64,000 nucleotides of DNA. Origin: Pseudooceanicola nanhaiensis DSM 18065. GTDB taxonomy: Bacteria; Pseudomonadota; Alphaproteobacteria; Rhodobacterales; Rhodobacteraceae. Both the position numbers and the translations under genes were made by a program. Numbering within the stretch: position 1 is the first letter of the stretch; each line of letters begins with the position of its first letter. The stretch spans positions 1,458,288-1,522,287 of the forward strand of contig NZ_JHZF01000011.1 of NCBI RefSeq assembly GCF_000688295.1, written 5' to 3'. The notes under the pieces were generated by a model. It searched no databases. It was not told where the DNA came from and saw nothing but the letters and a program-made list of their open reading frames with translations. Of the stretch, positions 33,125-42,818 are shown piece after piece.

Positions 33125-33139
33125 GAACAAAGCGAAAAC
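33125..33139 (-). promoter_or_regulatory. Possible LexA (SOS) box upstream of uvrA
   Basis: On the minus strand GTTT-N7-GTTC (read on plus as GAAC-N7-AAAC at 33125-33139) differs by one base from the alphaproteobacterial LexA consensus GTTC-N7-GTTC. It lies 68 nt upstream of the uvrA start. A GCGAA/TTCGC inverted repeat (33132-33145) overlaps it. Confidence 0.4.
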
Positions 33140-33195
33140 ATTCGCTTCTGCTGTCAGCTTCCTGCCAAAACAACGCGGCATTGCAGCAATCGCGG

Positions 33196-33756
33196 TCAGA
33201 GGTTCCGTGCGAAGGCCCAACTACAGATAGGAAATCCCGGCTCGTTCTCAAGCCGGTCGGACGCCTCGTCATATTCGGGCGGCCATTTCGGCTCGAGGTT
33301 CCGGGCCGCCGCGTGGCGGTTGCCCCATTCGTCCGCCGCGATCCCCGCCTCGGGGAAGCCGCCCTCGATCAGCAGGTTGCGCAGGCCGCGCGCGGACCAG
33401 CGCGAGCAGTCGACGGGCGCCCCGTGGTAGGGGATGTAGAACGGCACGGCGATGAAGAAATGCCCGCCTTTCCTGAGCATCTTCAGCACGTTGCCGAGCG
33501 CGCCATAGGGCCGGTCGAGGTGTTCCCAGACCTGGTTCGCGATGATCAGGTCGAATTGCCTGGGCGCGCCCTCGGCGTCGAGGAAGGGGCCCGCGCAGAT
33601 GTCGTGTTCGGGAAAATGGAAGGCCTCGTAGCTTCGGAATCCGAACTGGCGGCCCCATTTGCCCGAGATCTCGCAGGCATCCAGCGTCTCGGGCCCGAGC
33701 GCGCGGATGCCGATCCGCGCGGCCTTGTTCATGACGATTCGGTTGACGCTGGCCAC
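33196..33756 (-). CDS. SAM-dependent methyltransferase-like protein coupled to lpdA
   Basis: 186-aa class I methyltransferase fold. The usual glycine-rich motif I is replaced by LDACEISGKWG. Later motifs are FDLIIANQVWEHL, VLKMLRKGGHFFIAVPFYIP and GLRNLLIEGGFPEA, typical of the Methyltransf_11 group. The GTG at 33756, with GAGGGG upstream, starts 11 nt after the lpdA stop; an ATG at 33732 is an alternative lacking a good ribosome site. Substrate unknown; the link to dihydrolipoyl dehydrogenase is only positional. Confidence 0.68.
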   Translation of the reverse strand: MASVNRIVMNKAARIGIRALGPETLDACEISGKWGRQFGFRSYEAFHFPEHDICAGPFLDAEGAPRQFDLIIANQVWEHLDRPYGALGNVLKMLRKGGHFFIAVPFYIPYHGAPVDCSRWSARGLRNLLIEGGFPEAGIAADEWGNRHAAARNLEPKWPPEYDEASDRLENEPGFPICSWAFARNL

Positions 33757-33767
33757 CAAGGCGCCCC

Positions 33768-35162
33768 TCAGATGTGGATGACCCGGTCGTAGGCCGCGAG
33801 CACGCTTTCGTGCATCATCTCGCTCAGCGTCGGGTGCGGGAAGACCGTGTTCATCAGGTCCTCTTCCGTGGTCTCGAGCTGGCGGCCCACCACGAAGCCC
33901 TGGATCAGCTCGGTCACCTCGGCGCCGACCATGTGGGCACCCAGAAGCTCGCCGGTCTTCGCGTCGAAGACGGTCTTCACCAGCCCCTCCGGCTCGCCCA
34001 GAGCCACCGCCTTGCCGTTGCCGATGAAGGGAAACTTGCCGACGCGGATCTCGTAGCCGGCCTCCTTCGCCTTCGCCTCGGTCAGCCCGACGCTTGCCAC
34101 CTGCGGCTGGCAATAGGTGCAGCCCGCGATGCTCTCGGGCCGGACGGGATGCGGATGGCCACCGGCGGCCAGTTCGGCCACCATGACGCCCTCGTGGCTG
34201 GCCTTGTGCGCAAGCCACGGCGCGCCGGCGATGTCGCCGATGGCATAGAGCCCCTCGACCCCGGTGCGGCAGTATTCGTCGACAACCACATGGGTCCGGT
34301 CGACCTTCACGCCCAGCTCCTCCAGCCCCAGCCCCTCAGTGTTGCCGACGATGCCGACGGCCGAGATCACGGTGTCGAACTCCAGCTTCTCGACCTTGCC
34401 GCCGGTCTCGACATGGGCCGTGACCTTGCCCTTGGCGCGATCGAGCTTCTTGACCGTCGCCTTCTCCATGATCTTCATGCCCTGCTTGACGAACTGCTTC
34501 TTCGCCAGAGCCGCGATGTCCCTGTCCTCCACGGGCAGGATCTGGTCCATCACCTCGACCACGGTCGTCTCGGCGCCGAGCGTGTTGTAGAAGCTCGCGA
34601 ATTCGATCCCGATGGCGCCCGAGCCGATGACCAGCAACTTCTTCGGCATCCGTGAAGGGACGAGCGCGTGGCGATAGGTCCAGACCAGATCGCCGTCGGC
34701 CTCGAGCCCCGGCAGCTCCCGCGCGCGGGCGCCGGTTGCGAGCACGATGTGCTTTGCGCTCAGCTCCTCGGTCCCCTTCTCGGTCTTGACCGAGACCTTG
34801 CCCCTGGCGGGCAGGGTCGCCTCGCCCATCACGACCTCGACCTTGTTCTTCTTCAGGAGGTGCTTCACGCCGCCCTCCATCTGCCTGGCCACCCCGCGGG
34901 AGCGCTTCACCACCGCGTCGAGGTCATAGCCGATCTTGTCGGCCGAAAGCCCGTAATCCTTGGCCCGCTCCATCAGGTGGAAGACCTCGGAGGACCGGAG
35001 CAGCGCCTTCGTCGGGATGCAGCCCCAGTTCAGGCAGATGCCGCCGAGGTTCTCGCGTTCGACCACGCAGACCCTGAGGCCGAGCTGCGCCGCCCGGATC
35101 GCCGCCACGTAGCCGCCGGGACCCGCCCCGATCACGATCATGTCGAAATTGCCGGTCGCCAT
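33768..35162 (-). CDS. lpdA: Dihydrolipoyl dehydrogenase
   Basis: FAD disulfide oxidoreductase (E3) of 2-oxoacid dehydrogenase complexes and the glycine cleavage system, 464 aa. FAD motif VIGAGPGGYVAAIRAAQLG, redox disulfide GGICLNWGCIPTK, NAD motif VIGSGAIGIEFASFY, and the C-terminal HPHPTLSEMMHES with the active-site His-Glu. It stands apart from E1/E2 genes, so it may serve several complexes or be one of several copies. Confidence 0.96.
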   Translation of the reverse strand: MATGNFDMIVIGAGPGGYVAAIRAAQLGLRVCVVERENLGGICLNWGCIPTKALLRSSEVFHLMERAKDYGLSADKIGYDLDAVVKRSRGVARQMEGGVKHLLKKNKVEVVMGEATLPARGKVSVKTEKGTEELSAKHIVLATGARARELPGLEADGDLVWTYRHALVPSRMPKKLLVIGSGAIGIEFASFYNTLGAETTVVEVMDQILPVEDRDIAALAKKQFVKQGMKIMEKATVKKLDRAKGKVTAHVETGGKVEKLEFDTVISAVGIVGNTEGLGLEELGVKVDRTHVVVDEYCRTGVEGLYAIGDIAGAPWLAHKASHEGVMVAELAAGGHPHPVRPESIAGCTYCQPQVASVGLTEAKAKEAGYEIRVGKFPFIGNGKAVALGEPEGLVKTVFDAKTGELLGAHMVGAEVTELIQGFVVGRQLETTEEDLMNTVFPHPTLSEMMHESVLAAYDRVIHI

Positions 35163-35247
35163 GAGAGCCCTCCGTTTCAGGATAGTTTGACGTTAAACTA
35201 TTTATTCCGGACCGGCAATCAAGCTCGCATTTCCCTGCCCGGGGACA

Positions 35248-35275
35248 TGCGAAAGGCGGCGGATGATCCGCCGCC
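35248..35275 (-). terminator. Terminator after the DUF924 gene (minus strand)
   Basis: GGCGGCGG (35255-35262) and CCGCCGCC (35268-35275) form an 8-bp stem with loop ATGAT. On the minus strand it is followed by TTTCGC, 28 nt after the stop of the 35303-35881 gene. Confidence 0.7.
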
Positions 35276-35302
35276 CCTCCTCCGCGCCACGGCGCGGGAT
35301 GC

Positions 35303-35881
35303 TCAGCCGACGGCTTCCTGCAGGCCCCGGACCGTGCTGCCGTAGCCGCCCGCGTCGAGATAGGCCTTCTCGGGCGGCGTGACCGTGCGGTTCAGCGCCT
35401 CGTTCCGATAGGGGAAGCGGCCGAAGCGGCGGATCACCTCGCGATGCGCCTTGGCGTGCAGCAGGTTGTCCCCGGCCTCGGGCATCCGCTCCTTCATCAG
35501 GCGGACGCAGCGTTCCTGGTCCGACAGGCATTCGGAATGCATCATCGGAAGGTAGAAGAACTGACGCGCGGGCGGGTCGATCTTCAGGTCCCACTTGCGC
35601 TCCACCGCGACCTTGGCCGCGGCCAGCGCCACCCGGTCCGAGGCGAAGGCCTCGCCGCTGCCGCGGAACATGTTGCGCGGGAACTGGTCCATCAGGATGA
35701 TGTAGGCCAGCGCGCCAGACGGATGGGTCAGCCAAAGGCCATAGGCGCCTTCGCTGGCCGCCTGCCACGCCGCTCCGAACCTGTCCCTGATCGTATCGTC
35801 CAGCCCCGCGGGCGGCTGATACCACCCCTCGGGCCCGACCTCGTCGAGCCAGAACGCGAGAATGTCCTCCGGCGTCACCAT
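35303..35881 (-). CDS. DUF924 family protein
   Basis: 192-aa cytosolic protein of the DUF924 (YfhH-like tetratricopeptide fold) family. Conserved blocks are ILAFWLDEVGPEGWYQP, AYIILMDQFPRNMFRGSGEAFASD, FFYLPMMHSECLSDQER and IRRFGRFPYRNEALNR. The start MVTPEDIL at 35881 has AGGAAGGAG upstream. Function is unknown in the family. Confidence 0.85.
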   Translation of the reverse strand: MVTPEDILAFWLDEVGPEGWYQPPAGLDDTIRDRFGAAWQAASEGAYGLWLTHPSGALAYIILMDQFPRNMFRGSGEAFASDRVALAAAKVAVERKWDLKIDPPARQFFYLPMMHSECLSDQERCVRLMKERMPEAGDNLLHAKAHREVIRRFGRFPYRNEALNRTVTPPEKAYLDAGGYGSTVRGLQEAVG

Positions 35882-36011
35882 GGGGTTACTCCTTCCTCCC
35901 GAGGCAAAACTTCCCGCCAATTTACATAAGTTTCACATCCGATCCATTCCGGACTTCCCTACCTTCGTCGCTAACAGCCCGCGACAGGCGGATTTTTCCG
36001 CAGATCGTTGC

Positions 36012-37268
36012 CTAAACGGCACCTTGCTGCTCATCCGCCTGCTCCTGCGCCCATTCCTGCGCGGCCTCGACCGCGACAGGAGAGGCCGACATCGACACCG
36101 GCGCGTAGCTCGTCGTCTCCTCGACCGACGGCGCGGGGCGCTGCGTCATCCGGTAGGCGGCGTAGAGCGCCATGGCGGACAGCAGCACGGCGATGAAGAT
36201 CCAGAAGCCCGACGGGCCGAAGACGCCGATGGCCCAGCCCGCGATCAGCGGACCCGAGACCGCACCCAGCCCGTTCAGGAAGATCATCCCGCCCGAGGCC
36301 GCGGCCATGTCCTCGGGCCCGATGAAGTCGTTGGCGTAGGAGATCAGCAGCGAATAGAGCGGGTTCGACATCCCGCCCACGATCACCGCGGCGACGAGGA
36401 TCATCGCGTAATATCCCCCGAAGGCCGCGCCGATGACGGCGCCGACCGCGCCGATGGCGGCCACGCACATGATCAGGACGCGGCGGTCCATCCGGTCCGA
36501 CAGCCAGCCCAGCGGATATTGCGCGACCGTGGCGCCGACGTAGAAGAGAGCGATGAAGAGCGAGATCTGCGGCAGGGTGAAGCCCGCCTCGGAGCCATAG
36601 ACGGCGGCCATGCCGAACTGCGCCGAGAAGGCCCCGCCCAGCAGGAAGACCCCGATGCAGGAGAGCGGCGAGATGCCGTAGAGCGCCTTGAGCGACAAGG
36701 GCTTGGTCGATTCGAAGGCGGGCGTCGGCATGATCGACAGAAGGATTGGGGCGAAGGCGATCGAGACGAGCACCGAGGGGATGACGAAGAGGACGAACCC
36801 GCCGGGATCGGCCACCAGCAGCAGCCCCTGCGCCGCGACGATGCCCACCATCTGCACGATCATGTAGAGCGAGAGCGCCTTGCCGCGGTTCTCGTTCGTG
36901 GCGGCGTTGTTGAGCCAGCTTTCCGCGGTGACGTAGACGCCCGAGAAGCAGAAGCCGATGATCACCCGCTCGATCGTCCAGGCCCAGGGGTTGGCGAAGG
37001 TCGGGTAGAGGATCAGCACCGCCGAGATGAAGGAGCCGAGCGCCGCGAAGACGCGGACGTGACCCACGCGGCGGATCATCTCGGGCGCCATGCGGGAGCC
37101 GCCGAGGAAGCCGACGAAATAGGCCGACATGACGATGGACATCTGGAAGGTCGAGAAGCCCTCGATCTCGCCGCGCACGCCGAGCAGCGTGCCCTGAATG
37201 CCGTTGCCGACCATCAGCAGCATGAGCCCGAGCAGCAACGCCCAGGCGGATCCGAGAACCTGCAGCAT
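36012..37268 (-). CDS. Major facilitator superfamily transporter (YcaD-like)
   Basis: 418-aa inner-membrane protein with twelve predicted hydrophobic segments. Family hallmarks are VGFLGGSRMAPEMIRRVGHVRVFAALG in the loop between segments 2 and 3 and the related QYPLGWLSDRMDRRVLIMCVA in the second half. It is close to the UMF2/YcaD group of MFS proteins often encoded by alphaproteobacteria, with a hydrophilic C-terminal tail of about 40 residues. Substrate unknown. Confidence 0.85.
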   Translation of the reverse strand: MLQVLGSAWALLLGLMLLMVGNGIQGTLLGVRGEIEGFSTFQMSIVMSAYFVGFLGGSRMAPEMIRRVGHVRVFAALGSFISAVLILYPTFANPWAWTIERVIIGFCFSGVYVTAESWLNNAATNENRGKALSLYMIVQMVGIVAAQGLLLVADPGGFVLFVIPSVLVSIAFAPILLSIMPTPAFESTKPLSLKALYGISPLSCIGVFLLGGAFSAQFGMAAVYGSEAGFTLPQISLFIALFYVGATVAQYPLGWLSDRMDRRVLIMCVAAIGAVGAVIGAAFGGYYAMILVAAVIVGGMSNPLYSLLISYANDFIGPEDMAAASGGMIFLNGLGAVSGPLIAGWAIGVFGPSGFWIFIAVLLSAMALYAAYRMTQRPAPSVEETTSYAPVSMSASPVAVEAAQEWAQEQADEQQGAV

Positions 37269-37412
37269 TCTCCGTTCCCTCTTCCTTGGTCAGGTTGGCC
37301 ACGATCAAGGGCCGGTGTCGGGTCAGATTGCGACTCGCGATGCCGCCTTTGACGCGGTGCTGACATCCGCCCCGGAGAAATACAACCCGCCGATCCGGCG
37401 GAGTGCCGCCCG

Positions 37413-37432
37413 GGGGCGGCACATTACGGTCT
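37413..37432. other. GC-rich hairpin between the MFS gene and queA
   Basis: GTGCCGCC (37413-37420) and GGCGGCAC (37425-37432) form a perfect 8-bp stem with loop CGGG. Followed on the plus strand by ATTACGG, so it is not a standard terminator. On the minus strand it lies beyond the repeat after queA. Confidence 0.5.
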
Positions 37433-37439
37433 ATTGATC

Positions 37440-37504
37440 AGGGGCTCCGCCCCTCTTGAGCCTGCGGCTCAATTCACCCCGGGATACATGACCAGAGGAA
37501 GGGG
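37440..37504. repeat. Extragenic palindromic repeat, copy B
   Basis: AGGGGC/GCCCCT hairpin (37440-37454), TTGAGC/GCTCAA hairpin (37456-37472), then CCCCGGGATACATGACC and AGAGGAAGGGG. Same layout as copy A at 18770. It lies at the 3' end of queA. Confidence 0.65.
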
Positions 37505-37513
37505 CGGGTCCGC

Positions 37514-38563
37514 TCAGCCGGGGATGAGGAGCGAGGCGTCGCCGTAGGAGAAGAAGCGGTAATCCCCGGCCACCGCATGGGCGTAGACGCGCTTCATCCT
37601 CTCCTGCCCCATCAGGGCCGAGACCAGCATGAGGAGCGTCGATCGGGGCAGGTGGAAGTTCGTCATCAGCGCATCGGTCACGTGGAAGGTGAAGCCCGGG
37701 TAGATGAAGATGTCGGTCTCGCCGCGCCAGGGCCCGATGGTGCCCGAGCGGGCCGCGCTCTCGATCAGGCGCAGCGCGGTGGTGCCGACGGGGATGATGC
37801 GGCCGCCGGCGGCCCTGGTCGCGGCGATCTCGGCGGCGGCGGCTTCGGTCACCTCGCCCCATTCGGCATGCATCCGGTGGGTGGTGACGTCCTCGACCTT
37901 CACCGGCAGGAAGGTGCCCGCGCCGACGTGGAGCGTGACGCGGGTGGTCGCGACGCCCCGGGCGGCGATCCGGGCCAGCAGGTCGTCGTCGAAATGCAGC
38001 GAGGCGGTCGGGGCGGCGACGGCGCCCGGGCGCTCGGCCCACACGGTCTGGTAATCCTCGCGGTCCTGCGCATCGGCGGCGCGTTTCGCGGCGATGTAGG
38101 GCGGCAGCGGCATCTCGCCGGCCTCGGCGAGCGCGGCGTCGAAATCCGCCCCCGTCAGGTTGAAGGCGAGGCGGGCCTGACCCTCTTCCCTGGCGGTGAG
38201 CGTGGCGGTGAGGCGGTCGGAGAAGACGATCTCCTCGCCCTCGCGGATCTTCTTCAGCGGCTTCAGGAGGCTCGCCCAGGTGCCGTCGGCGCGGGGTTCG
38301 AGCAGGGTGACCTCCATCCGGGCGGCGGTTTTGCCCTCGGCCCCCTGGCGGTGGCGCAGGCCCGAGAGCCGGGCCGGGATCACGGCCGTGTCGTTCAGCA
38401 CCAGCCGGTCGCCGGGGCGGAGCCAGTCGGCAAGGTCGCGGACGATCGCGTCGGTGAAGGTATCGCCCTCGGCCACCAGCAGTCGCGCGGAGGAGCGCGG
38501 CCGCGCGGGCCGGGTGGCGATCAGCCGCTCGGGCAGGTCGAAATCGAAATCGGAAAGTTTCAC
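37514..38563 (-). CDS. queA: S-adenosylmethionine:tRNA ribosyltransferase-isomerase
   Basis: Transfers and isomerises the ribosyl group of SAM onto preQ1 at the tRNA wobble position, making epoxyqueuosine. 349 aa. Motifs are [19 protein letters not shown] at the start, [47 protein letters not shown] and [19 protein letters not shown] near the end. Its GTG start overlaps the stop of the AsmA-like gene by four bases (GTGA), so translation is coupled. Confidence 0.95.
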   Translation of the reverse strand: MKLSDFDFDLPERLIATRPARPRSSARLLVAEGDTFTDAIVRDLADWLRPGDRLVLNDTAVIPARLSGLRHRQGAEGKTAARMEVTLLEPRADGTWASLLKPLKKIREGEEIVFSDRLTATLTAREEGQARLAFNLTGADFDAALAEAGEMPLPPYIAAKRAADAQDREDYQTVWAERPGAVAAPTASLHFDDDLLARIAARGVATTRVTLHVGAGTFLPVKVEDVTTHRMHAEWGEVTEAAAAEIAATRAAGGRIIPVGTTALRLIESAARSGTIGPWRGETDIFIYPGFTFHVTDALMTNFHLPRSTLLMLVSALMGQERMKRVYAHAVAGDYRFFSYGDASLLIPG

Positions 38564-41500
38564 TGCGTCGGCGCCTGGCTGATCCTCGGGGGCGGGCGGC
38601 GGAAAATCTCGCGGAACATGCCGGGTGTCAACAGCGACAGCGGGTTCACCGAGACCTGCGGCGCGGCGGAGGGCCCTCGCAGGGTGTAGTTGAAGCCGAA
38701 GAGCCCCTCTCCCTTGCGGGTCAGCAGCGAGCCGATGCCGTTCAGCATGTAGACGGGCGAGACGACCCCCTGCATGTCCATCAGCTTGCGCCGGACATCG
38801 TAGACCCCGTCCATCGAGATCCCGAGGGAGGCGCCGACCGCGCTGGACTGCGTGACGATGACCTGCTGCGGGGTCAGGCGGAACTTCGCGTCGACGTCGT
38901 TGAAGACGATCCCCCGCCCGGCGAGCTGTTCGACGAGGCCCACGACCGAGATCGCGTTGAGCAGCGCGGCCATGGCCGGCGCCTCGTGGATGCGCAGGCC
39001 CGAGACGCGGAGCGTGCCGTCGTAGATGCCTGCCGGTCCGACAGGCAGGAGCGTGAGGTCGAGCGCCCCCTCCCGCGCCTGCTTGAGCAGACCGGTCGCC
39101 GCCAGCACGCCGCCCGCGTCGGCCGAGGTGACACGCAGCGCGCTGCGGCCGTTCCTTGGCACCACCGTGCCGGAGATCGCGGCGCGGCCGTTCACGTTGG
39201 CAGTGAAGGTGCCGTTCATCCCGCCGCCGGTGTCGAAGCGGCCGCGGAAGCCCTCGAGCGCGATCGTGTCCGAGATCTGCAGCCGGTCGAGGGCGAGCGT
39301 GACCGGCCCCCCCTGCCCGCCGCCGCCGCCAAGCTTGGCGCGGCGCATGTCGACGGTGCCGCCGGTCACGGCAACCGCGGGGCTGCGACCCTTGCCGCGG
39401 CCGGTCAGGGTGACGGGGCCGTCGAACCATCCGCCGACCTGCACCCGGTCGAACCGCGCTTCCGCCATGCCGCCGCTGTCGGACAGGGTCAGGCTGCCCG
39501 CGGCGGTCAGCCCGGGCGCGTCGATCGCCAGACGGTCGATGCGCGCCGGTTTGCCGAAGGCGCCCTCCACCGTGAGCTGGCCGCGCGCGGCGCGGGGCAG
39601 CGACCAGTCGAGCGCCGCGATGCGCAGGCCGACACCCGCGAAATCCGTGCTCAGCCGGAAGCCGGGCGCCTGGCCCTTCTGCAGGTCCAACGCGATCCGC
39701 GCGCGGCCCTGCCCCTGCAGGCTGCCCGGCGGCACGCCGATCCGGAACTCGTCGATGAACCGCTCGGAGAGCTCGACCCAGCCGTCGATCCGGGCCGAGC
39801 CGTCGCCCTTCGGCCCGAGCTGCGTCTCGAACCGGCCGCCGACGGGCACCGCGCCGATCTGCGCGCCGCCCTCGAACGAGAGCAGGTTGTCGGCCAGCCG
39901 CATCTCGACCTGCTGCGCGGAGAGGCGGCGGCCGGGCACCAGCACGTCGCTGCGCAGATCGGTGATCGTGCCGTCCACCACCACGTCGTATTCGTCGGGC
40001 GTGCGGCCCTTCTTGAGCGGAAAGGCCATGCGGCCGTCGAGCCGGACACGCCCGTCGGCCAGCGTCACCGGCCGGCCCGCCTTGGCCAGGAAGCGGAACG
40101 GCTCCTGGTCGAGCAGCGAGAGCGTGGCGGTGATCGTGCCGTCGGTCCTGAGCTCGACCTCGGCCGGGGCGGGCTTGATCGTGGTGTCGGGCACGATGAA
40201 GACGGTCCCCGCCAGATCGACGCGGCCCCCCTGCGGGGCGGTGACGTGACCGCCCTCGGCCGCGGCGACGAAGCGGTTCCGGAAGAGCGAGGCGTGGCCG
40301 CGCATCTCCTTCGCCGGCGGCAGGCCCTTCACGAGCACCATCTCGGCCTCGCTGAACTCGAACCCGAGGTAGAGGTCCGGCCGGGTTCCCTCGGTCAGGC
40401 GCAGGCCCAGCTGGATGTTCTCGAGCGCGCCCTGCGCGACGTATTTCTCCATCCATTCCCGCGTCTTGACCGCCAGCGTCCGCGGCCAGAGCTGGAGCAG
40501 CTCGGCGGTGGAGAGCCGGGTCATCGCGCCTTCGGCGCTGACGTCCCACCCCTTCGGCCCTGCGGTGACCTCGCCGTTGAGCGAGAGCTCCTCCGAGCCG
40601 TTCGAGAGCGAGATCTGCCCGATCGTCAGCGCGAAGGGATCGAGCCTGAGCCGCAGGTCGGCGCGCACGTCGGAGAAGGCCACGGGGTCCGGGATCATGT
40701 CGCCGGGCTGGGCCGAGAATTCGGTCATCCTGAGCTGGCCGACCATCTCGCGCGGACGCCCGCGCGCGGTTCCGTAGAGATGCAGCGCGCCCTCGGCGCG
40801 GGCGCTCAGGTAATCGCTGTCGACCCGGAACTCGTTGAGCGTCAGCGCCTGCGCGACGGGGTCGTAGGTGAAATAGCTCTGCGCGGACCGGAACGGGATC
40901 GGGGTCGATCCGCCGTCGGGCCGCAGCACCCCCTCGCCGATCTGGAGCGTGGCATTCAGCGGGCCGAGGCGCCCGCCGCTGTCGACCGTGGCGCGGAGCG
41001 CGCCCGAGGCCGGGGCGTCGATCACCTCGAGCCAGGCCAGTGCGGCGCTCTGGGTCGAAAGGTCCTCGGCCGCCATGTCCTCGAACGACATGGCGAAGCT
41101 CGCGGCCTTGTCGCCGATCCGGCTGGCGTAGCTCACCGACAGGGTGCTCGCCCAGGCCCGCCCGCCGAGCAGTGCGAAATCGCCGCGCAGCTGCAGGTCA
41201 TTGCCACGGCGCTCCAGCACCGCGCGGCCACCGTCGACCGTCCAGGCGCGGTCGGAGCGGGCGTCCTCGTAGCGCAGGGTCAGCGCCGTCGCCTCGATCC
41301 GGGTCAATTCGCGCAGGTCGGGCAGGTCGAGCAGCGCCTCGATCTCGTCCGAGAGCGTGCCGAGGTCGTTGCCCGACACCCGTCGCGGCAGGGTGCCCGC
41401 GTTCCGGGCCGCGCCGCCCTCTCCGAGTGCGAGGTCGAACCCGCCCTCCGCATCGCGGTAGAGCCGCATCTGCGCGCCCGACAGGTAGAGCGTATCCGGC

Positions 41501-41907
41501 CGGACCTTCCCGCGCAGCAGCGGGCCGACCGCCAGCGTCCCCTCGATGGTCGAAAGCGCCAGCCGCGCGTCGGACCCCGCGCGCTGCACCTCGAGCCCGC
41601 TGAGCTGGACCCGGGGCCGCCAGGCCTCGTCGACCACGAGGCCGATGTCGTCGAAATCCACCGCAAGCCCATGCAGCGTCTCGTCCAGCCGCGCCTCGAT
41701 CTTCTGCTTGAGCCAGGCGGGGGCGTAAAGCGGACGCTCATGCGCCATCATCATCACGGTGAGGCCGAGGGTCATGAGCGTGAAGGCCAGGAGCGCCCCG
41801 ACCGTCAGAACGAGGGCGCGCAGCACATGTCTGTGCGCACGTCGCCGCGGCGGCGCGGCCTGCTCCGCCGTCTGGCGGTCAGATCCTGGCTCGTCGGTCT
41901 TCGTCAT
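38560..41907 (-). CDS. Large AsmA/YhdP-like envelope protein
   Basis: 1115-aa protein with one transmembrane segment near residues 30-55 ([20 protein letters not shown]) and a long periplasmic beta-rich region. It shows DUF3971-like content in the middle and an AsmA-like C-terminal region near residues 820-1090 (for example [18 protein letters not shown] near the end). YhdP/TamB-type proteins are thought to move phospholipids between membranes. The ATG at 41907 (MTKTDEPG) precedes the anchor; a GTG at 41952 is less likely. It is coupled to queA by GTGA. Confidence 0.8.
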   Translation of the reverse strand: MTKTDEPGSDRQTAEQAAPPRRRAHRHVLRALVLTVGALLAFTLMTLGLTVMMMAHERPLYAPAWLKQKIEARLDETLHGLAVDFDDIGLVVDEAWRPRVQLSGLEVQRAGSDARLALSTIEGTLAVGPLLRGKVRPDTLYLSGAQMRLYRDAEGGFDLALGEGGAARNAGTLPRRVSGNDLGTLSDEIEALLDLPDLRELTRIEATALTLRYEDARSDRAWTVDGGRAVLERRGNDLQLRGDFALLGGRAWASTLSVSYASRIGDKAASFAMSFEDMAAEDLSTQSAALAWLEVIDAPASGALRATVDSGGRLGPLNATLQIGEGVLRPDGGSTPIPFRSAQSYFTYDPVAQALTLNEFRVDSDYLSARAEGALHLYGTARGRPREMVGQLRMTEFSAQPGDMIPDPVAFSDVRADLRLRLDPFALTIGQISLSNGSEELSLNGEVTAGPKGWDVSAEGAMTRLSTAELLQLWPRTLAVKTREWMEKYVAQGALENIQLGLRLTEGTRPDLYLGFEFSEAEMVLVKGLPPAKEMRGHASLFRNRFVAAAEGGHVTAPQGGRVDLAGTVFIVPDTTIKPAPAEVELRTDGTITATLSLLDQEPFRFLAKAGRPVTLADGRVRLDGRMAFPLKKGRTPDEYDVVVDGTITDLRSDVLVPGRRLSAQQVEMRLADNLLSFEGGAQIGAVPVGGRFETQLGPKGDGSARIDGWVELSERFIDEFRIGVPPGSLQGQGRARIALDLQKGQAPGFRLSTDFAGVGLRIAALDWSLPRAARGQLTVEGAFGKPARIDRLAIDAPGLTAAGSLTLSDSGGMAEARFDRVQVGGWFDGPVTLTGRGKGRSPAVAVTGGTVDMRRAKLGGGGGQGGPVTLALDRLQISDTIALEGFRGRFDTGGGMNGTFTANVNGRAAISGTVVPRNGRSALRVTSADAGGVLAATGLLKQAREGALDLTLLPVGPAGIYDGTLRVSGLRIHEAPAMAALLNAISVVGLVEQLAGRGIVFNDVDAKFRLTPQQVIVTQSSAVGASLGISMDGVYDVRRKLMDMQGVVSPVYMLNGIGSLLTRKGEGLFGFNYTLRGPSAAPQVSVNPLSLLTPGMFREIFRRPPPRISQAPTQ

Positions 41908-42023
41908 CCACCGGCCTTTGCGGCCCTGTCCTTCTTCTGCAACCTGCCTCACGGTGCGGGGTGTATTCTCGGCTGCCGCGGGTTAAATTGGAACTCACAA
42001 AACAGGCAGAGAAAGGTCTTTCC

Positions 42024-42488
42024 ATGCCCGAAACCGGGGAAAAAGCTCCTGAATTCACCCTTCCGCGTGATGGTGGCGGCAAGATCTCGCTCACCGATTT
42101 CCGCGGACATCCCGTCGTTCTCTACTTCTATCCGCGCGACGACACCCCGGGCTGCACGACGGAGGGCAAGGATTTCACCGCCGCTGCGGCAGAATTCCAG
42201 ACCGCCGGCGTCACGGTTCTGGGCGTGTCGAAGGACAGCGTTGAGTCGCACGACAAGTTCCGCGACAAGCATGCGCTCGAGATCATCCTGCTGTCCGACG
42301 CAGACGGCGACGTCTGCGAAAGCTACGGCGTCTGGGGCGAGAAGAAGATGTACGGCAAGACCTTCATGGGCGTGGAACGCGCGACCTTCCTGATCGACGC
42401 GCGCGGCGACATCGCGCAGGTCTGGCGCAAGGTGAAGGTGGACGGCCATGTCGACGAGGTGCTGGCCGCGGCCCGCGAACTGACCTGA
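42024..42488 (+). CDS. bcp: Peroxiredoxin, Bcp/PrxQ type
   Basis: Thiol peroxidase of 154 aa. The peroxidatic Cys44 lies in PRDDTPGCTTEGKDF. The usual nearby resolving Cys five residues on is replaced (Lys49 region); another Cys at 98 (GDVCESYG) could serve instead, as in Bcp members using a distant resolving Cys. Other blocks are VLYFYPRDDTPG and ATFLIDARGDIAQVWR. It is divergent from the AsmA-like gene. A GAAAGG box lies upstream of the ATG. Confidence 0.93.
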   Translation: MPETGEKAPEFTLPRDGGGKISLTDFRGHPVVLYFYPRDDTPGCTTEGKDFTAAAAEFQTAGVTVLGVSKDSVESHDKFRDKHALEIILLSDADGDVCESYGVWGEKKMYGKTFMGVERATFLIDARGDIAQVWRKVKVDGHVDEVLAAARELT

Positions 42489-42522
42489 GAAAGGCGGTTC
42501 TGCCGCCCGTGCCGGAGACATC

Positions 42523-42557
42523 AGGCCCGGCGTTCCCGATGCGGACGCCGGGCCTTC
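42523..42557 (+). terminator. Terminator-like hairpin after bcp
   Basis: A perfect 11-bp stem, AGGCCCGGCGT (42523-42533) with ACGCCGGGCCT (42545-42555). The T-tract is poor (TCTG), so termination may be partial. The rest of the 330-nt gap to 42818 shows only short GC stems and no recognisable gene. Confidence 0.55.
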
Positions 42558-42818
42558 TGCTGCCCCGCAGCGGTTGCCCTAGGGACAGGATTGTCCCCCG
42601 CCCGCGCCGCCCCCACGCCTCCCGATGCGCCGGGAAAGGCCCTCTAAGCGTCTGGACATAAGCGGATTCTCGCCAATACCGGCAGGTTTCTGCGGCCCCG
42701 GGGGGCCTTCCGGCCAAATGCCTTGATACGTCAGGGAGGGGTCGGTAACAGGTTTCAGGGCCTCCGGTTGGGGAACCGAAGGGGCCAAGGGGATGGGAAA
42801 CAAGGGGACAGGGCGCCA

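Noticed and set aside
33732-34218. Longer methyltransferase reading frame starting at 34218
   Set aside because: The extra part runs antiparallel in frame only, inside lpdA on the same strand in another frame, with no methyltransferase similarity; the GTG at 33756 has a ribosome site.
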